Shown here: one piece after another, positions 53,665-63,200 of the stretch
How positions within the stretch are numbered: the stretch's first letter is position 1
Layout of the letters: each line of letters starts with the position of its first letter
Source of the DNA: Flavobacterium sp. N3904
GTDB lineage: Bacteria > Bacteroidota > Bacteroidia > Flavobacteriales > Flavobacteriaceae
Direction: 5' to 3'
NCBI RefSeq assembly: GCF_025947305.1
Contig: NZ_CP110009.1
Coordinates: 806,001-870,000 of the forward strand
Length of the DNA: 64,000 nucleotides
Notes under the pieces: generated by a model
Databases searched by the model: none
Seen by the model: only the letters and a program-made list of their open reading frames with translations
What the model was told of the DNA's origin: nothing
Made by a program: the position numbers and the translations under genes

Positions 53665-55671
53665 ATGGAAAATTTTAGAGTTATTGGGTTAAAAATAGAA
53701 GATGGTTGTAATCCGAAGATACATAAAGTACTAGAGCCAAAAGTTATTTATTATTTCTACACAGATATCAAAATAGATGAAAAATCGGAAGAGATAACTA
53801 TTAATAATAAATATTGTAAAAACTTGTATGAACTTCCGAATGTTCATATTAACATTTCAGCAATCGCGGGTAAAAATGGGAGTGGTAAAAGCACAATAAT
53901 CGATTTGTTATTTATGATTATTAATAATCTCTCATATGTAAATAAAGATTTTATAGATCAATTAGATTTTATAGAAGGCTTACAAGCATCATTATATTTT
54001 GAAACAGATAATTTTTATAAACTTGTAATAAAAGACGATACTTTTGAAGTTTTTAAATACACAGATAACAAAATTTCTGAAACGGCAGAAACTGACTTTG
54101 AGTTGCATAAACTTTTTTACACTGTTGCAATAAATTATTCACAATATGCACTGAACTCATTAGAAATAGGGAATTGGATAGGTGGATTATTTCATAAAAA
54201 TGATGGCTATCAAATACCAATTGTCATCAATCCAATGAGAACTGAAGGAAATTTCGATATTAATACAGAAAATAATTTAGCTAAATCCAGGCTTATTACT
54301 AACTTGGTAAGACCAGTAAAAGACGGAGATATTAATTTTAGAATAATAAGTGAGAATCTCATTGCTAAGAGATTGAAATTAACTTCTAATAATAGAAACC
54401 TCCACGATAAAATACTTTATACTAAAATAGAAAAAAGTAAAGAAAGAGCTAATGGGAAAGAATCTTTGAAGGAATTAAGAATTAATGTAAAATTAAATGA
54501 CTTAAAAATCGATTTAAATTTAATTTTAAACAAGATTAGTGAGGTTTATGATTTTAAAATTTCCGATTTAGGAGTTTATGAATATGAAGACATAATTAAT
54601 CCTATTTTAAAGATAAGCCTTGATTATTTAGTGTATAAATTAGTAAATATAGCTTTAGTTTATCCTAATTATTCACATTACTTTGATAGAGAAACAAATT
54701 CATTTGTCAATGATAAATTTGAATCTTATTTGAAAGAACTTTTATTTGACGATAAAAGTCATATAGGGTTTAAAATAAAGCAAACACTAAATTTTTTAAA
54801 ATACCACCATTATAGTTTGACAACACAAAGTCTAACATTTGATAGTATTACAAAAAAGATAGATTTACTAATTAATAATTCTAAAAATGATTTAAAAGAA
54901 GAAAATAGAATAGAATTGATTCCTCCCCCTATTTTTAAAACGGAAATCATTTTGGAAACTATTAAAGGGGATAAAGAGACCGTCGAATTTCATACATTGA
55001 GCTCCGGTGAAAAACAATTGATTTATTCTGTAAGTTCAATCTTGTATCATCTTATAAACTTAGACTCAGTTGGTAAGGGCATTAAGTATAGTAATGTAAA
55101 TATCGTTTTAGATGAAATTGAATTATATTTTCATCCTGATTTTCAAAGAAAATATATAAAGTATATTTTGGATAGCATTAGTGTTATCAAATTTAACAGC
55201 ATAAAAAACATTAATTTTTGTTTCATAACCCATTCTCCATTTATATTATCAGATATACCAACATCAAATGTTATGTTTTTAGAATTAAATCAAGAGAAAA
55301 ATAAGTTTACAGAACAAATTAGGGTATTAGCAAATACATTTTCTGCTAATATACATGATTTATTAGCTCAGAGTTTTTTCTTGAAAAATGGGTATATGGG
55401 AGAATTTGCAATATATAAAATTAAAGAAGTAATCTCAAAACTTGATATTATAAAAAAAGATAAACAAAATATCAGTGATGCATTGCTTAAAGAGGAGTTA
55501 ATTAAGATTAAGGATGTAATTGATATTATTGGTGAGCCAATATTAAGACAAAAATTAAATGAACTTTTTGACGAATCAACTATAGATTACGAATCAACTG
55601 AAGACAAAATAAGTAGGTTGGAATTTGAATTATCTCAAGCAAAAGAAGAACAAAAAAGAACAAATTCATGA
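53665..55671 (+). CDS. AAA/ABC-type ATPase, Septu-like (PtuA-like)
   Basis: A 668-aa ATPase of the SMC/ABC-related type. Walker A is AGKNGSGKSTIIDLL (residues about 66-80). A long middle region with coiled-coil potential follows. Then come the ABC signature LSSGEKQLIYSVSS (about 450), Walker B NIVLDEIELYFHPD (about 478) and a switch His in FITHSPFILSD. The stop codon overlaps the start of an HNH nuclease gene by 4 bp (ATGA). ATPase plus HNH nuclease is the make-up of the Septu anti-phage system, where the ATPase controls the nuclease. This ATPase is longer than usual PtuA, so it may be a related but separate type. Confidence 0.72.
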   Translation: MENFRVIGLKIEDGCNPKIHKVLEPKVIYYFYTDIKIDEKSEEITINNKYCKNLYELPNVHINISAIAGKNGSGKSTIIDLLFMIINNLSYVNKDFIDQLDFIEGLQASLYFETDNFYKLVIKDDTFEVFKYTDNKISETAETDFELHKLFYTVAINYSQYALNSLEIGNWIGGLFHKNDGYQIPIVINPMRTEGNFDINTENNLAKSRLITNLVRPVKDGDINFRIISENLIAKRLKLTSNNRNLHDKILYTKIEKSKERANGKESLKELRINVKLNDLKIDLNLILNKISEVYDFKISDLGVYEYEDIINPILKISLDYLVYKLVNIALVYPNYSHYFDRETNSFVNDKFESYLKELLFDDKSHIGFKIKQTLNFLKYHHYSLTTQSLTFDSITKKIDLLINNSKNDLKEENRIELIPPPIFKTEIILETIKGDKETVEFHTLSSGEKQLIYSVSSILYHLINLDSVGKGIKYSNVNIVLDEIELYFHPDFQRKYIKYILDSISVIKFNSIKNINFCFITHSPFILSDIPTSNVMFLELNQEKNKFTEQIRVLANTFSANIHDLLAQSFFLKNGYMGEFAIYKIKEVISKLDIIKKDKQNISDALLKEELIKIKDVIDIIGEPILRQKLNELFDESTIDYESTEDKISRLEFELSQAKEEQKRTNS

Positions 55672-56684
55672 TTAAGATAGAAAAAGGCTATAGTAGTATA
55701 AAAAATAAAGCAGTTACTCTTGACGACCTTGCATTGGAACATTATAATAGACTTGTGACAATTGTAGGAAATTATAAAATTACTCCATTAAATAAATTAT
55801 GCGAAGAGCTTGATGAAGAACGATTAATAGCTATACGACCACTAACGAAAGATATTCAATTAAAAATTGATTTTCTAGAGAAAGTAACCAATGCGAAAGA
55901 ATTTGAAAAATTGATAATTTCTCCTTTAAGCGATTTTGACACAATAATAGCAGATTATGATAGATTTAAAACCTTGTTTGAAAATAAAAAATATAAGAGT
56001 TATTTAGACATCTTTGGATACTCAAGGATACGAAAATTAAGAATGATGTATGTTTTTGCTCTGGATTTAGGCATTAAGACATGTCCTTATTGTAATAATC
56101 ATTACGTTTTGACAATAAAAAAATCAAAAAAAGCTAATCTTCATTTTGATCATTTTTATTCAAAAAGTAAATATCCTTTTCTCTGTTTATCGTACTATAA
56201 TCTTGTGCCATGTTGTGCAGTTTGTAATACTACTAAGAGTGATAAAGATTTTAATATCAAGAATTATATACACCCTTATTTTGATTCGATTAATGATAAA
56301 TTTGATGTAGTAACAGATAAGCACACGATAATAGATATGATTTTAACGGGGAATCGAAAGTTTGAAAGCTTATCAGTAGAATTGAAACCTAAAAAAGGGC
56401 ATGAGGATTTAGTTAATAGACACGATACAGTTTTTAATTTAAAAGAAGTGTATAATGAGCACAAGGATGTTGTTTTTGAAATATATTCAAAGCAATATAT
56501 TTATACTGACAGTTTTATAAAGTCTTTGAAGGGTTCGTTTTCAAAAGAATTTTCAGAAAGTGAAATTGAAAGGTTTATTCTAGGAAATTATACATTAATA
56601 GAAGAAATAAATAATAGACCTTTAGCAAAACTAATGCAAGATATTTATAAGGAGGCTCGAATAGTAAAAGCAACTAAAAAATAA
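55668..56684 (+). CDS. HNH endonuclease, Septu-like partner (PtuB-like)
   Basis: A 338-aa HNH nuclease. The core has a zinc-binding CPYC near residue 139, the catalytic HFDHFYSKSKYPFLCLSYYNLVP region, and a second zinc pair in CAVCNTTKSD near residue 183. The N-terminal 130 residues are helical and not recognised, and the C-terminal 130 residues (from about KHTIIDMILTG) are also unassigned. It is translationally coupled to the ATPase at 53,665. It is longer than typical PtuB. A DNA target in infected cells is inferred from the family. Confidence 0.75.
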   Translation: MIKIEKGYSSIKNKAVTLDDLALEHYNRLVTIVGNYKITPLNKLCEELDEERLIAIRPLTKDIQLKIDFLEKVTNAKEFEKLIISPLSDFDTIIADYDRFKTLFENKKYKSYLDIFGYSRIRKLRMMYVFALDLGIKTCPYCNNHYVLTIKKSKKANLHFDHFYSKSKYPFLCLSYYNLVPCCAVCNTTKSDKDFNIKNYIHPYFDSINDKFDVVTDKHTIIDMILTGNRKFESLSVELKPKKGHEDLVNRHDTVFNLKEVYNEHKDVVFEIYSKQYIYTDSFIKSLKGSFSKEFSESEIERFILGNYTLIEEINNRPLAKLMQDIYKEARIVKATKK

Positions 56685-56782
56685 CCAGTTATAAACAAGG
56701 CATAGGTAAGGTGTCTTTTGACAAAGTGTTCTTAGAAAACAAATAATTATAAGTAGTAAGATGAAAATAGTTTGAATTGAGA

Positions 56783-56813
56783 AAACCCAACTCTTTAATT
56801 AAGGATTGGGTTT
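56783..56813. terminator. Bidirectional terminator between HNH and nuclease genes
   Basis: AAACCCAA pairs with TTGGGTTT; the stem overlaps the last codons of the minus-strand nuclease. The genes on either side converge here. Confidence 0.65.
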
Positions 56814-57433
56814 ATTTTACTTGAAAAATCCAACATTAGATGATATAATGTTAGATTATTTGACTTTGTAGTTGTATGATTAGATACATAGGAATATTTA
56901 TAATCATTAATGAATTGATGAAACTTTAAGTCTGAAAAACACTTTGTGTTTTTCTCAATATCTATTGAATTAACTACAAATCCAATCATACCATTTACTT
57001 TTTTGAAAGATGGATATTTTTCATTTTCGACAAACCTGTTTATCCCATTTTCGATATATTTTTTATTCAATTCATTTGAACCGTCAATTCTTTTACATTC
57101 AATAATATAATACGCATTTGTATTTTTAGTTCTTTCAATAGCATTATAAACCTTTATATCTGTTCTACCTTTTACAGAATCATTATCATCATTAAAAAGT
57201 TCTACTTCTGTATCAAATAAATATGGTGTTAAACCTAATTCTTCTCTAATTAAATTGTTTTCTAAATAATTTTTATAAAGCCCATTTCTGATTAAATTTT
57301 CATTATTGTCAATTGTCGTATAATCACACAACATCTTATTATAACAATTATATATCTGATTAAGAATAAATTCAAACACTTCATCCTTGTAAAAATCAAG
57401 GAACTTAAAATTTGATGCATCTAACTTACCCAT
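56795..57433 (-). CDS. PD-(D/E)XK-type nuclease, partner of the adenine methyltransferase
   Basis: A 212-aa protein. I choose the ATG at 57433, which overlaps the methyltransferase stop by 8 bp; another start at 57466 would overlap by 41 bp. The nuclease core reads GRTDIKVYN, then about 15 residues later YYIIECKRIDG, giving the Asp and Glu-X-Lys of a PD-(D/E)XK active site. The N-terminal part (FYKDEVFEFILNQIYNCYNKM, IREELGLTPYLFDTE) is helical. Its coupling to a large methyltransferase suggests a restriction subunit of a two-gene system. I do not recognise a named restriction enzyme. Confidence 0.72.
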   Translation of the reverse strand: MGKLDASNFKFLDFYKDEVFEFILNQIYNCYNKMLCDYTTIDNNENLIRNGLYKNYLENNLIREELGLTPYLFDTEVELFNDDNDSVKGRTDIKVYNAIERTKNTNAYYIIECKRIDGSNELNKKYIENGINRFVENEKYPSFKKVNGMIGFVVNSIDIEKNTKCFSDLKFHQFINDYKYSYVSNHTTTKSNNLTLYHLMLDFSSKINPILN

Positions 57434-60400
57434 CAATATTTGAATTTGAGTTATGTAATGCTTCAATAAATTCTGATAAATCTAAATATGCAAGTGCAGG
57501 ATGCCAAGATTTATATTCATTTGGTTTAATAACATAGAATCCATCATTTTCAAACCCTTTAATATCTTTTTGAATAAAAAGGTTTTGTCCAACATTTTCA
57601 AAATTCAATCTTGAAAATGTACTTAATAAATCTTTGTAGCCTTTTTGAGACCAAATAATTTTTTTAGATGATTTTGATTTATTTGGTATTACTCTAAAAT
57701 ACATTGCAATTGTATGATTAGAATATATAATCTCAACTTCAAAGAAATGCCCTTCTTTATTATAAATCGCTCCAAAGTGATTTAAAAAGATTTTAGCATA
57801 CTCTTCAAGAACTGAATTTTTGTAAACTACTCTTTTGAAAATTTCATTATACTTTTTACCGGTTCTTAATGGAATAGAAATGTTTTCTGAATAATTAAGT
57901 AATGCCTTTTCTTGTTTACTAATTAAATAATTCTTTTTAAGCTCATTTTCAATTTTCTCTAAAATTATGTTTGTCACATCTAAATCAAATGGATTGTAAA
58001 GAATAGAATCATGAACTTTATTCATTTCAATTTTTAATTCATCAATATGCTGTATCAACAATTCACTTGTTACATATGGAGTATTAAGTTTCTCATCAAT
58101 ATGCACTTGTTTTCTTTCAATTCCTAAAGAGGATGCTGTCAACATTAAATAACTAGAAAAAAACTTTGAATTATATATTGCTTCTAAGGATTTAAGGATA
58201 TCTACGTCTTCATCATTAATTGCTTTTATAGCAAAAACAGAATCTGTAAAAACACAGTCTACTGTTGACAAACAAGCAATTGAGAGATAGTCAGAATTTG
58301 TACCTTTTTTTGTTAACAAAACAGGTGCTTTAAAAATGTTTTCATCAGGTAAAAATCCAACTACTTCTTCATTCCAAAGCTTATTCTTTGTGATTAAGTA
58401 GTTTTTTAATTCTTTTTTAGAAGTATCCACAAATGGTTTACCTATTAAATTTACAGTTGAAGAATTATTTTTCCCATCTTTTCTTTTTAGTCCTCCATAT
58501 TTTATGAATTTTTCAGAAGGTAATGTATCATTAACAGTTAAAAAATCATTTTTCAATCTTTTTATAAAATAAAAATCTAATATATTACCAAAAACTAAAG
58601 TTTTCCATATCCAGTCAAAATCTAAAAACAAACTTTGAAAAACTTCTTTAACATCAAATTTTTCTATTACTAATAGCTTTAATGTATTGAAGAAATAGTT
58701 TGGTTTTACTGAGATATGTGTAATTAAGTTGTTTTTAAAATCTTCATCTTTTTCTAAAACCTTGTAAAATAAAACTACAGCAGGCTCAATAGAAGAATCA
58801 TTTGAAACATTAAATATTTTTTCAGCAATAGAAGACAATTCAAATACTTGTCTGAATTTAAAATTTGTAAGTAAATATCTTCTGTAATCTTTGGCATTAA
58901 TATTATATAATACCTTACTTGTAACAATTAAAGCAGATTCATCAAAAGAAAAATCTTTTACTCTTATAAGAAAAACTTGAGAAATTTGTTTATCAGTTAC
59001 TTTAATATCTGTCTTCTCAATTTTCTCTTTTTCTTTCCAATAAGATTCATAAAGCTTAACACTATCTTCAACTTTTCCCCAAGGTGGATTTCCTAAAATA
59101 AATTGAAAATGTTTATTTTTAATTATATTGTTATAATCAGCATTTAAATCAAAAAAATCAGCAACAAAAAAGTTAGTGCCAAGTAAGGCAGGAAATTGAA
59201 ATCCAACTATACTACTCGGTTCTAAATAATCAAGTAGTGTAATGTATAGTGAAAATATTGCAACTTTAATTGCATTCTCATCTTTGTCAACTCCAAAAAT
59301 ATTTTCAGTTAAAAGATATTTTAATTCTTCCTTGTAATCATCTAATGAATCACTATAATTTGGATTAATTAATCTGTATTGTAAAATTATTTGCCTTAAA
59401 GTTTCAACCAAAAATATTCCTGATCCACATGCAGGGTCTAAAACTCTACAATTATATTGCTCTGTATTTAAGTTGAAATATTCAGTTACAGTTTGTTTTT
59501 GAATATAATCAACTAAAAAAAGTGGAGTGTAATAAGCACCCTGCTCAGCTTGATTACTTCTTCCTATAAATTTTTCATATACATTACTTACAAATTCAAT
59601 TGGAATAATTGAAAAATCATAAATATCAAAAAATGACAATTGTATTTCAGATTTTTTATTTAATGAGGTTAATTTATCACCATTCAATAAACTTATAATT
59701 ACTTCGAGACTGTCTTCACTAACAAAGTCTTCTTCATTTACGGCATCATTATCAACAATAAATTCTAAAGGAAATAAGTTTCCATTGAAATCATTTCTAA
59801 GTTGTTTAAAAAGCTTGTAAGCAGTTTTTTTATTTTTTAAAATTTCATAAAATTGCTCTTTACTTAAAATTTCATATTTATTTAATTCTACTTTTCTATC
59901 AATTAAATATCTAATGAAAATTACTCTACCAATAAGCGAATTAGCAATACTATTAGCAACATTGTAAGTAATGTTTTTATCTAAAAACTTGTTGAGTAAA
60001 ATACTTCTTGCACTTTCAATGTTGCTTAATAAATAGTTATCAATTCTTTTTCTGCTATCAAACTTTGATTTATACTTTTCCCAAGATTCTCCAGTTATTA
60101 ATTTAAAATAATCAAAATCACTAATATTATTAGAATCAGTTAAATCATTTAATCCAGCATTTTTAACAAAATTGAACCCATTCTTTATTTGGATTTGATT
60201 TTGAGAAATAATAAAAATTATTGGAGTTTGATTAAAATTCCAAATTTGTTGTTCAAGTAAATCTAAATTTTGAGGGTTTTCAAAAAATAATATTAAGGGT
60301 TCATTATTGATGCAAAAAACAGCATCAGGAGATAGTTTTAGTAAGGTTTCTTTTATTCTATTAGAAACAATACTGAATTGTTTTAATTTAATATCAGACA

Positions 60401-60461
60401 AATAGAAAAGACCATCTTTATCAAGAAGGTCTAATTTTTCTAAAACTGAATTAATTTGCAT
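57426..60461 (-). CDS. Large N6-adenine DNA methyltransferase (Eco57I/type IIG-like)
   Basis: A 1011-aa protein. Residues about 1-290 are a helical N-terminal region of unclear function; PDAVFCINNEPLILFFE there recalls a degenerate PD-(D/E)XK core. The methyltransferase follows: QGAYYTPLFLVDYI (motif X, about 307), LDPACGSGIFLVETL (motif I, SAM binding, about 342), FGVDKDENAIKVAIFSLYITLL, and GNPPWGK (motif IV, about 455), indicating N6-adenine methylation. Residues about 640-1011 would contain the target recognition domain, ending near YKSWHPALAYLDLSEF. The next gene encodes a separate nuclease. Alternatives are a type IIG enzyme with a helper or a PglX-like methyltransferase without the rest of BREX. 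Confidence 0.85.
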   Translation of the reverse strand: MQINSVLEKLDLLDKDGLFYLSDIKLKQFSIVSNRIKETLLKLSPDAVFCINNEPLILFFENPQNLDLLEQQIWNFNQTPIIFIISQNQIQIKNGFNFVKNAGLNDLTDSNNISDFDYFKLITGESWEKYKSKFDSRKRIDNYLLSNIESARSILLNKFLDKNITYNVANSIANSLIGRVIFIRYLIDRKVELNKYEILSKEQFYEILKNKKTAYKLFKQLRNDFNGNLFPLEFIVDNDAVNEEDFVSEDSLEVIISLLNGDKLTSLNKKSEIQLSFFDIYDFSIIPIEFVSNVYEKFIGRSNQAEQGAYYTPLFLVDYIQKQTVTEYFNLNTEQYNCRVLDPACGSGIFLVETLRQIILQYRLINPNYSDSLDDYKEELKYLLTENIFGVDKDENAIKVAIFSLYITLLDYLEPSSIVGFQFPALLGTNFFVADFFDLNADYNNIIKNKHFQFILGNPPWGKVEDSVKLYESYWKEKEKIEKTDIKVTDKQISQVFLIRVKDFSFDESALIVTSKVLYNINAKDYRRYLLTNFKFRQVFELSSIAEKIFNVSNDSSIEPAVVLFYKVLEKDEDFKNNLITHISVKPNYFFNTLKLLVIEKFDVKEVFQSLFLDFDWIWKTLVFGNILDFYFIKRLKNDFLTVNDTLPSEKFIKYGGLKRKDGKNNSSTVNLIGKPFVDTSKKELKNYLITKNKLWNEEVVGFLPDENIFKAPVLLTKKGTNSDYLSIACLSTVDCVFTDSVFAIKAINDEDVDILKSLEAIYNSKFFSSYLMLTASSLGIERKQVHIDEKLNTPYVTSELLIQHIDELKIEMNKVHDSILYNPFDLDVTNIILEKIENELKKNYLISKQEKALLNYSENISIPLRTGKKYNEIFKRVVYKNSVLEEYAKIFLNHFGAIYNKEGHFFEVEIIYSNHTIAMYFRVIPNKSKSSKKIIWSQKGYKDLLSTFSRLNFENVGQNLFIQKDIKGFENDGFYVIKPNEYKSWHPALAYLDLSEFIEALHNSNSNIDG

Positions 60462-60663
60462 ATTAAAAAATATTCATTCTTGCAAATTTAATCAAATAAA
60501 CGGATTATAAAAGAAGTAAAATGATATATGTGTAAATATCTTATTGTCAATGATTTACATTATTTTGTAAATTCATAAAATGCAAAACTCATTCAAAAAA
60601 TTTTACTTCATTTATCCTGATATACTTCAAATTCTTGAGTTTTTTATATCCAAATAAGACCTT
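60462..60663. other. AT-rich promoter region of the methyltransferase
   Basis: No gene is visible. Several TTTG/CAAA words occur, but no clear -33/-7 pair could be fixed. Confidence 0.35.
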
Positions 60664-60952
60664 TTGTCACGAGACTTTGGTGGGCTTGCAAACAACTCTA
60701 ATGCTTTAATAGAAGTAAATATAAAGAATTCTGGTTTCTCTTTTGGATTGAGTTTCTGCAAGTAGGGAATCTAAGAACAGACCAAATGACTTTTATATAA
60801 AATATTATTACATACCTTACAAAGAATGGCACAATAGAACCAAGTATGCTATTTGAACCACCATTTACTGATATGAATGATTATTTAACGATAACATCAA
60901 AAAAGCATTAACGGATGAGTTAGATTTAAAAAAAAGTGGAGTAAAATTGTAA
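60664..60952 (+). pseudogene. Decayed C-terminus of a type I restriction R subunit / helicase
   Basis: Pieces in shifting frames resemble the end of HsdR. The clearest, in the frame of 60807, reads ITYLTKNGTIEPSMLFEPPFTDMND, like the HsdR pattern YLTxNG...LxExPFTD. It is preceded in frame by EFLQVGNLRTDQMTFI and a TAA (60798-60800). Further left, RDFGGLANNSNALIE recalls the RSxVGLDR region. After the PFTD segment a frame change leads to NIKKALTDELDLKKSGVKL and a stop at 60952. Multiple stops and shifts show it is not functional. The family assignment rests on a few motifs. Confidence 0.45.
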
Positions 60953-61017
60953 TGATTTTGGTCAATGAAATATTTACATATTTAATGACATGTTTAATAA
61001 ATAAAATAAAATGTTTT

Positions 61018-61713
61018 TTAGTTTTTATCTGGGTAGTTTACATTTTTAAATTCAATAATTTTTTCTATCCATTCGTTTAATTTTGGGCATTTTTCTAATA
61101 CAGTTTCTAAACCAATTTCAAGTAAAATGAAATTACCCTCTAGAACTTTATCATACTCTACATAATTAGCCAAAATCCTTTTCGAGGGGGCCGTTGTTGG
61201 TCCATCATTTATATCTTCCGGAAACTTATTGTTTTCAATAATACTGCATAATTCTTCTAAATTTGCATTTCTTTCATCAACACAATTTACAAACCCACAT
61301 TTGTCAGAAAACAGCATAGCTTCAAACTCATGAAGTTGAATATAGGGAAGGAAATTTTTTGGGCTTCCATATAGTAAAAACAATTCACTTTCGAGATATG
61401 CTACTCTTTGTCTTGGAGTAGCATAATTTCCTCTATTTTCATAACCTGGAAATTTAGATGGAAGTGCATAATAGTCAATAAATGTGGTAACCAAACCATG
61501 AGGGGTAGAATAAATAAGCTTCTGTAAATCGCCATTGAAATACTTCCAATTAAAATTTGATAAACCTCCTTTATAGTTTTTTCCATCCGCGACAACTTTT
61601 GTTGAAACAATTATTGGTATTGCATAAATCCCATATTTATCTATATATGGATTCAAAACTTCTTTAACAAAAGTTTCTTCTGTTTGTCCTTCGACTAATA
61701 CATTTAATATCAT
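61018..61713 (-). CDS. DUF4276 protein, TOPRIM-like defence effector
   Basis: A 231-aa DUF4276 protein. The start at 61713 (MILNVLVEGQTEETFV) matches the family N-terminus, whose VEGxTEE is the acidic motif of a TOPRIM-like fold; the frame is open to 61755 but that would overlap the ATPase gene. The second family mark is IQLHEFEAMLFSD near residue 125. DUF4276 proteins are usually paired with AAA ATPases, as here with 8 bp between the genes. The arrangement recalls the ATPase + TOPRIM pairs of AbiL and PARIS. A nuclease effector role is inferred. Confidence 0.78.
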   Translation of the reverse strand: MILNVLVEGQTEETFVKEVLNPYIDKYGIYAIPIIVSTKVVADGKNYKGGLSNFNWKYFNGDLQKLIYSTPHGLVTTFIDYYALPSKFPGYENRGNYATPRQRVAYLESELFLLYGSPKNFLPYIQLHEFEAMLFSDKCGFVNCVDERNANLEELCSIIENNKFPEDINDGPTTAPSKRILANYVEYDKVLEGNFILLEIGLETVLEKCPKLNEWIEKIIEFKNVNYPDKN

Positions 61714-61721
61714 AAAAATGA

Positions 61722-62819
61722 TTAAGGTCTTGCTCCTAAAATATTTTTTTCCCAAGCTTCTCCAAGACTATAATCTTCGAGCCAAGTTTCAATTTGCTCA
61801 GGGCTTAACCTCTTGAAGGTTGTATTTTTGCTTTCTCTCTCTACAATAATTATATCGTCAATTGAAAATTGATTAATCAATGTAACTGATTGTGTAGATA
61901 TAATGACTTGATTCTTTTTTGATGTTCTTTTAATTAAATTAGCTAATAAATTAATAGCCGCGGGATGTAAGCCTAATTCAGGCTCATCTATAATTATAGT
62001 TTTTGGCGGGTCTGGTTGCAAAAGCAAAGTTGTTAAAGCAATCATTCTTATTGTTCCATCAGAAAAATGATGAGCATTAAAATATTCATCACTCCCTTTC
62101 TCACGCCATTCAAGCCTAATTTTTTCAGTATTTAACCTCATCGGTTCAAGTATGAAGGTATCAAAAAAAGGTGCTATTTGCTTTATAACATTTTCTATTA
62201 ATGCTAAAGATTTAGGGTTTTGCATTTTAAGTAAAAAAAGGAATGCCGCCAGATTACTACCATCTTTTCTTAAAAATCTATTGTCATGAATGTCACAATT
62301 TTGTTTTATAGGAGATTTTGAACTTGTGTCATGAAAATGATATATTTCAAAAGTGGAAAGAGCCATTCTAACATACTCAGGAATACCACCGTAGCCTCTT
62401 TTGTCTTTATGCTCTTGCGATAATTGATTAAGATTAGACTCTTTATACCCATAATTTTTCATACCATATTTATGCCACCCATTAGAGAAAAAAGCAGCAA
62501 CCTCATTTGAAAAATAAAAAGTATCCTCGTCATTTGGTTTTAATGCAAACTCATATGCATTGTTATTGTGGAATATAATATGTCCTGCTAAAAAAGTAGA
62601 TTTTTTAACTCCGAAATGAATTATATTGTTTGCTCCTCCCTTATCTGCAACATATTCCTGTAAATTCCTGTTAGCAATCTCTTTCAAAAGAGTCAGAAAT
62701 GAAATAAAATTACTTTTACCAACACCATTTGACCCAATTAAAATATTGATATTATTTAAAGGTAAATTATCTATTTTTCTAATAGATTTATAATTGTATA
62801 TGCTTATATCTTTAATCAT
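61722..62819 (-). CDS. AAA_21-type ATPase, partner of DUF4276
   Basis: A 365-aa ABC-like ATPase. The ATG at 62819 (MIKDISIYNYKSIRKI) is preferred over a TTG two codons upstream. Walker A is IGSNGVGKSNFISF (residues about 30-43). The signature is HHFSDGTIRMIALTTLLLQ, and Walker B is TIIIDEPELGLHP. VIISTQSVTLINQF carries the switch region, with Gln-Ser where many relatives have His-Ser. It is similar to RloA/AbiL-type ATPases. It is the first gene of the pair, with direct and inverted repeats just upstream (62877-62948). Confidence 0.82.
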   Translation of the reverse strand: MIKDISIYNYKSIRKIDNLPLNNINILIGSNGVGKSNFISFLTLLKEIANRNLQEYVADKGGANNIIHFGVKKSTFLAGHIIFHNNNAYEFALKPNDEDTFYFSNEVAAFFSNGWHKYGMKNYGYKESNLNQLSQEHKDKRGYGGIPEYVRMALSTFEIYHFHDTSSKSPIKQNCDIHDNRFLRKDGSNLAAFLFLLKMQNPKSLALIENVIKQIAPFFDTFILEPMRLNTEKIRLEWREKGSDEYFNAHHFSDGTIRMIALTTLLLQPDPPKTIIIDEPELGLHPAAINLLANLIKRTSKKNQVIISTQSVTLINQFSIDDIIIVERESKNTTFKRLSPEQIETWLEDYSLGEAWEKNILGARP

Positions 62820-62876
62820 AATCAAATATATGCATATTTTGAAAATTTTTCTTCATTTTTTTTTAGTTATACACAG

Positions 62877-62948
62877 TCCTGATGGTTTGATGTCCTGATG
62901 GTTTGATTATAACAATGAATATTAAAAACCTTTTGAAACCATCAGGAT
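62877..62948. repeat. Two direct and one inverted copy of TCCTGATGGTTT
   Basis: TCCTGATGGTTTGAT occurs at 62877 and again at 62893 (16-bp period), and AAACCATCAGGA at 62936-62947 is its reverse complement. The second and third copies can form a 12-bp stem with a 32-base loop. The cluster is 58 bases upstream of the AAA ATPase start, so it may be an operator. Confidence 0.7.
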
Positions 62949-63006
62949 GTTGATTGACAAATATTAAAAAAATTAAATATACTGCACTTTTGTTTTTTTG
63001 TATATT

Positions 63007-63200
63007 TTTTCACGCTTTTTTAACAGACTTGATTACCCTGCCAAAACAGCCCCCCCTCCCAAACCAATACAAAACCCCCACCCATACTCGACAAAGAACA
63101 AATTTTACCAGCAAAATATGAGAACACGAGTTGATAGCTGTGTGTCTAAAAGTTGTAAAAGTCTTTGTCAAGAAAATGTTTAACTCAAAAATTAGAAAAA
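63007..63200 (+). other. C-rich conserved leader, copy 1
   Basis: Contains a run of seven C residues, ACCCCCACCCAT (63074-63085), GTTGATAGCT (63130-63139) and GTTTAACTCAAAAATTA just before the start codon. The same blocks in the same order lie before the intact gene at 63,653. In a genome this AT-rich the C-runs stand out. It may be a structured leader RNA. Confidence 0.55.

Noticed and set aside
62998..63183. 61-aa open frame rich in Pro
   Set aside because: It spans the C-rich leader that is repeated at 63,463, and no matching frame exists in the second copy.
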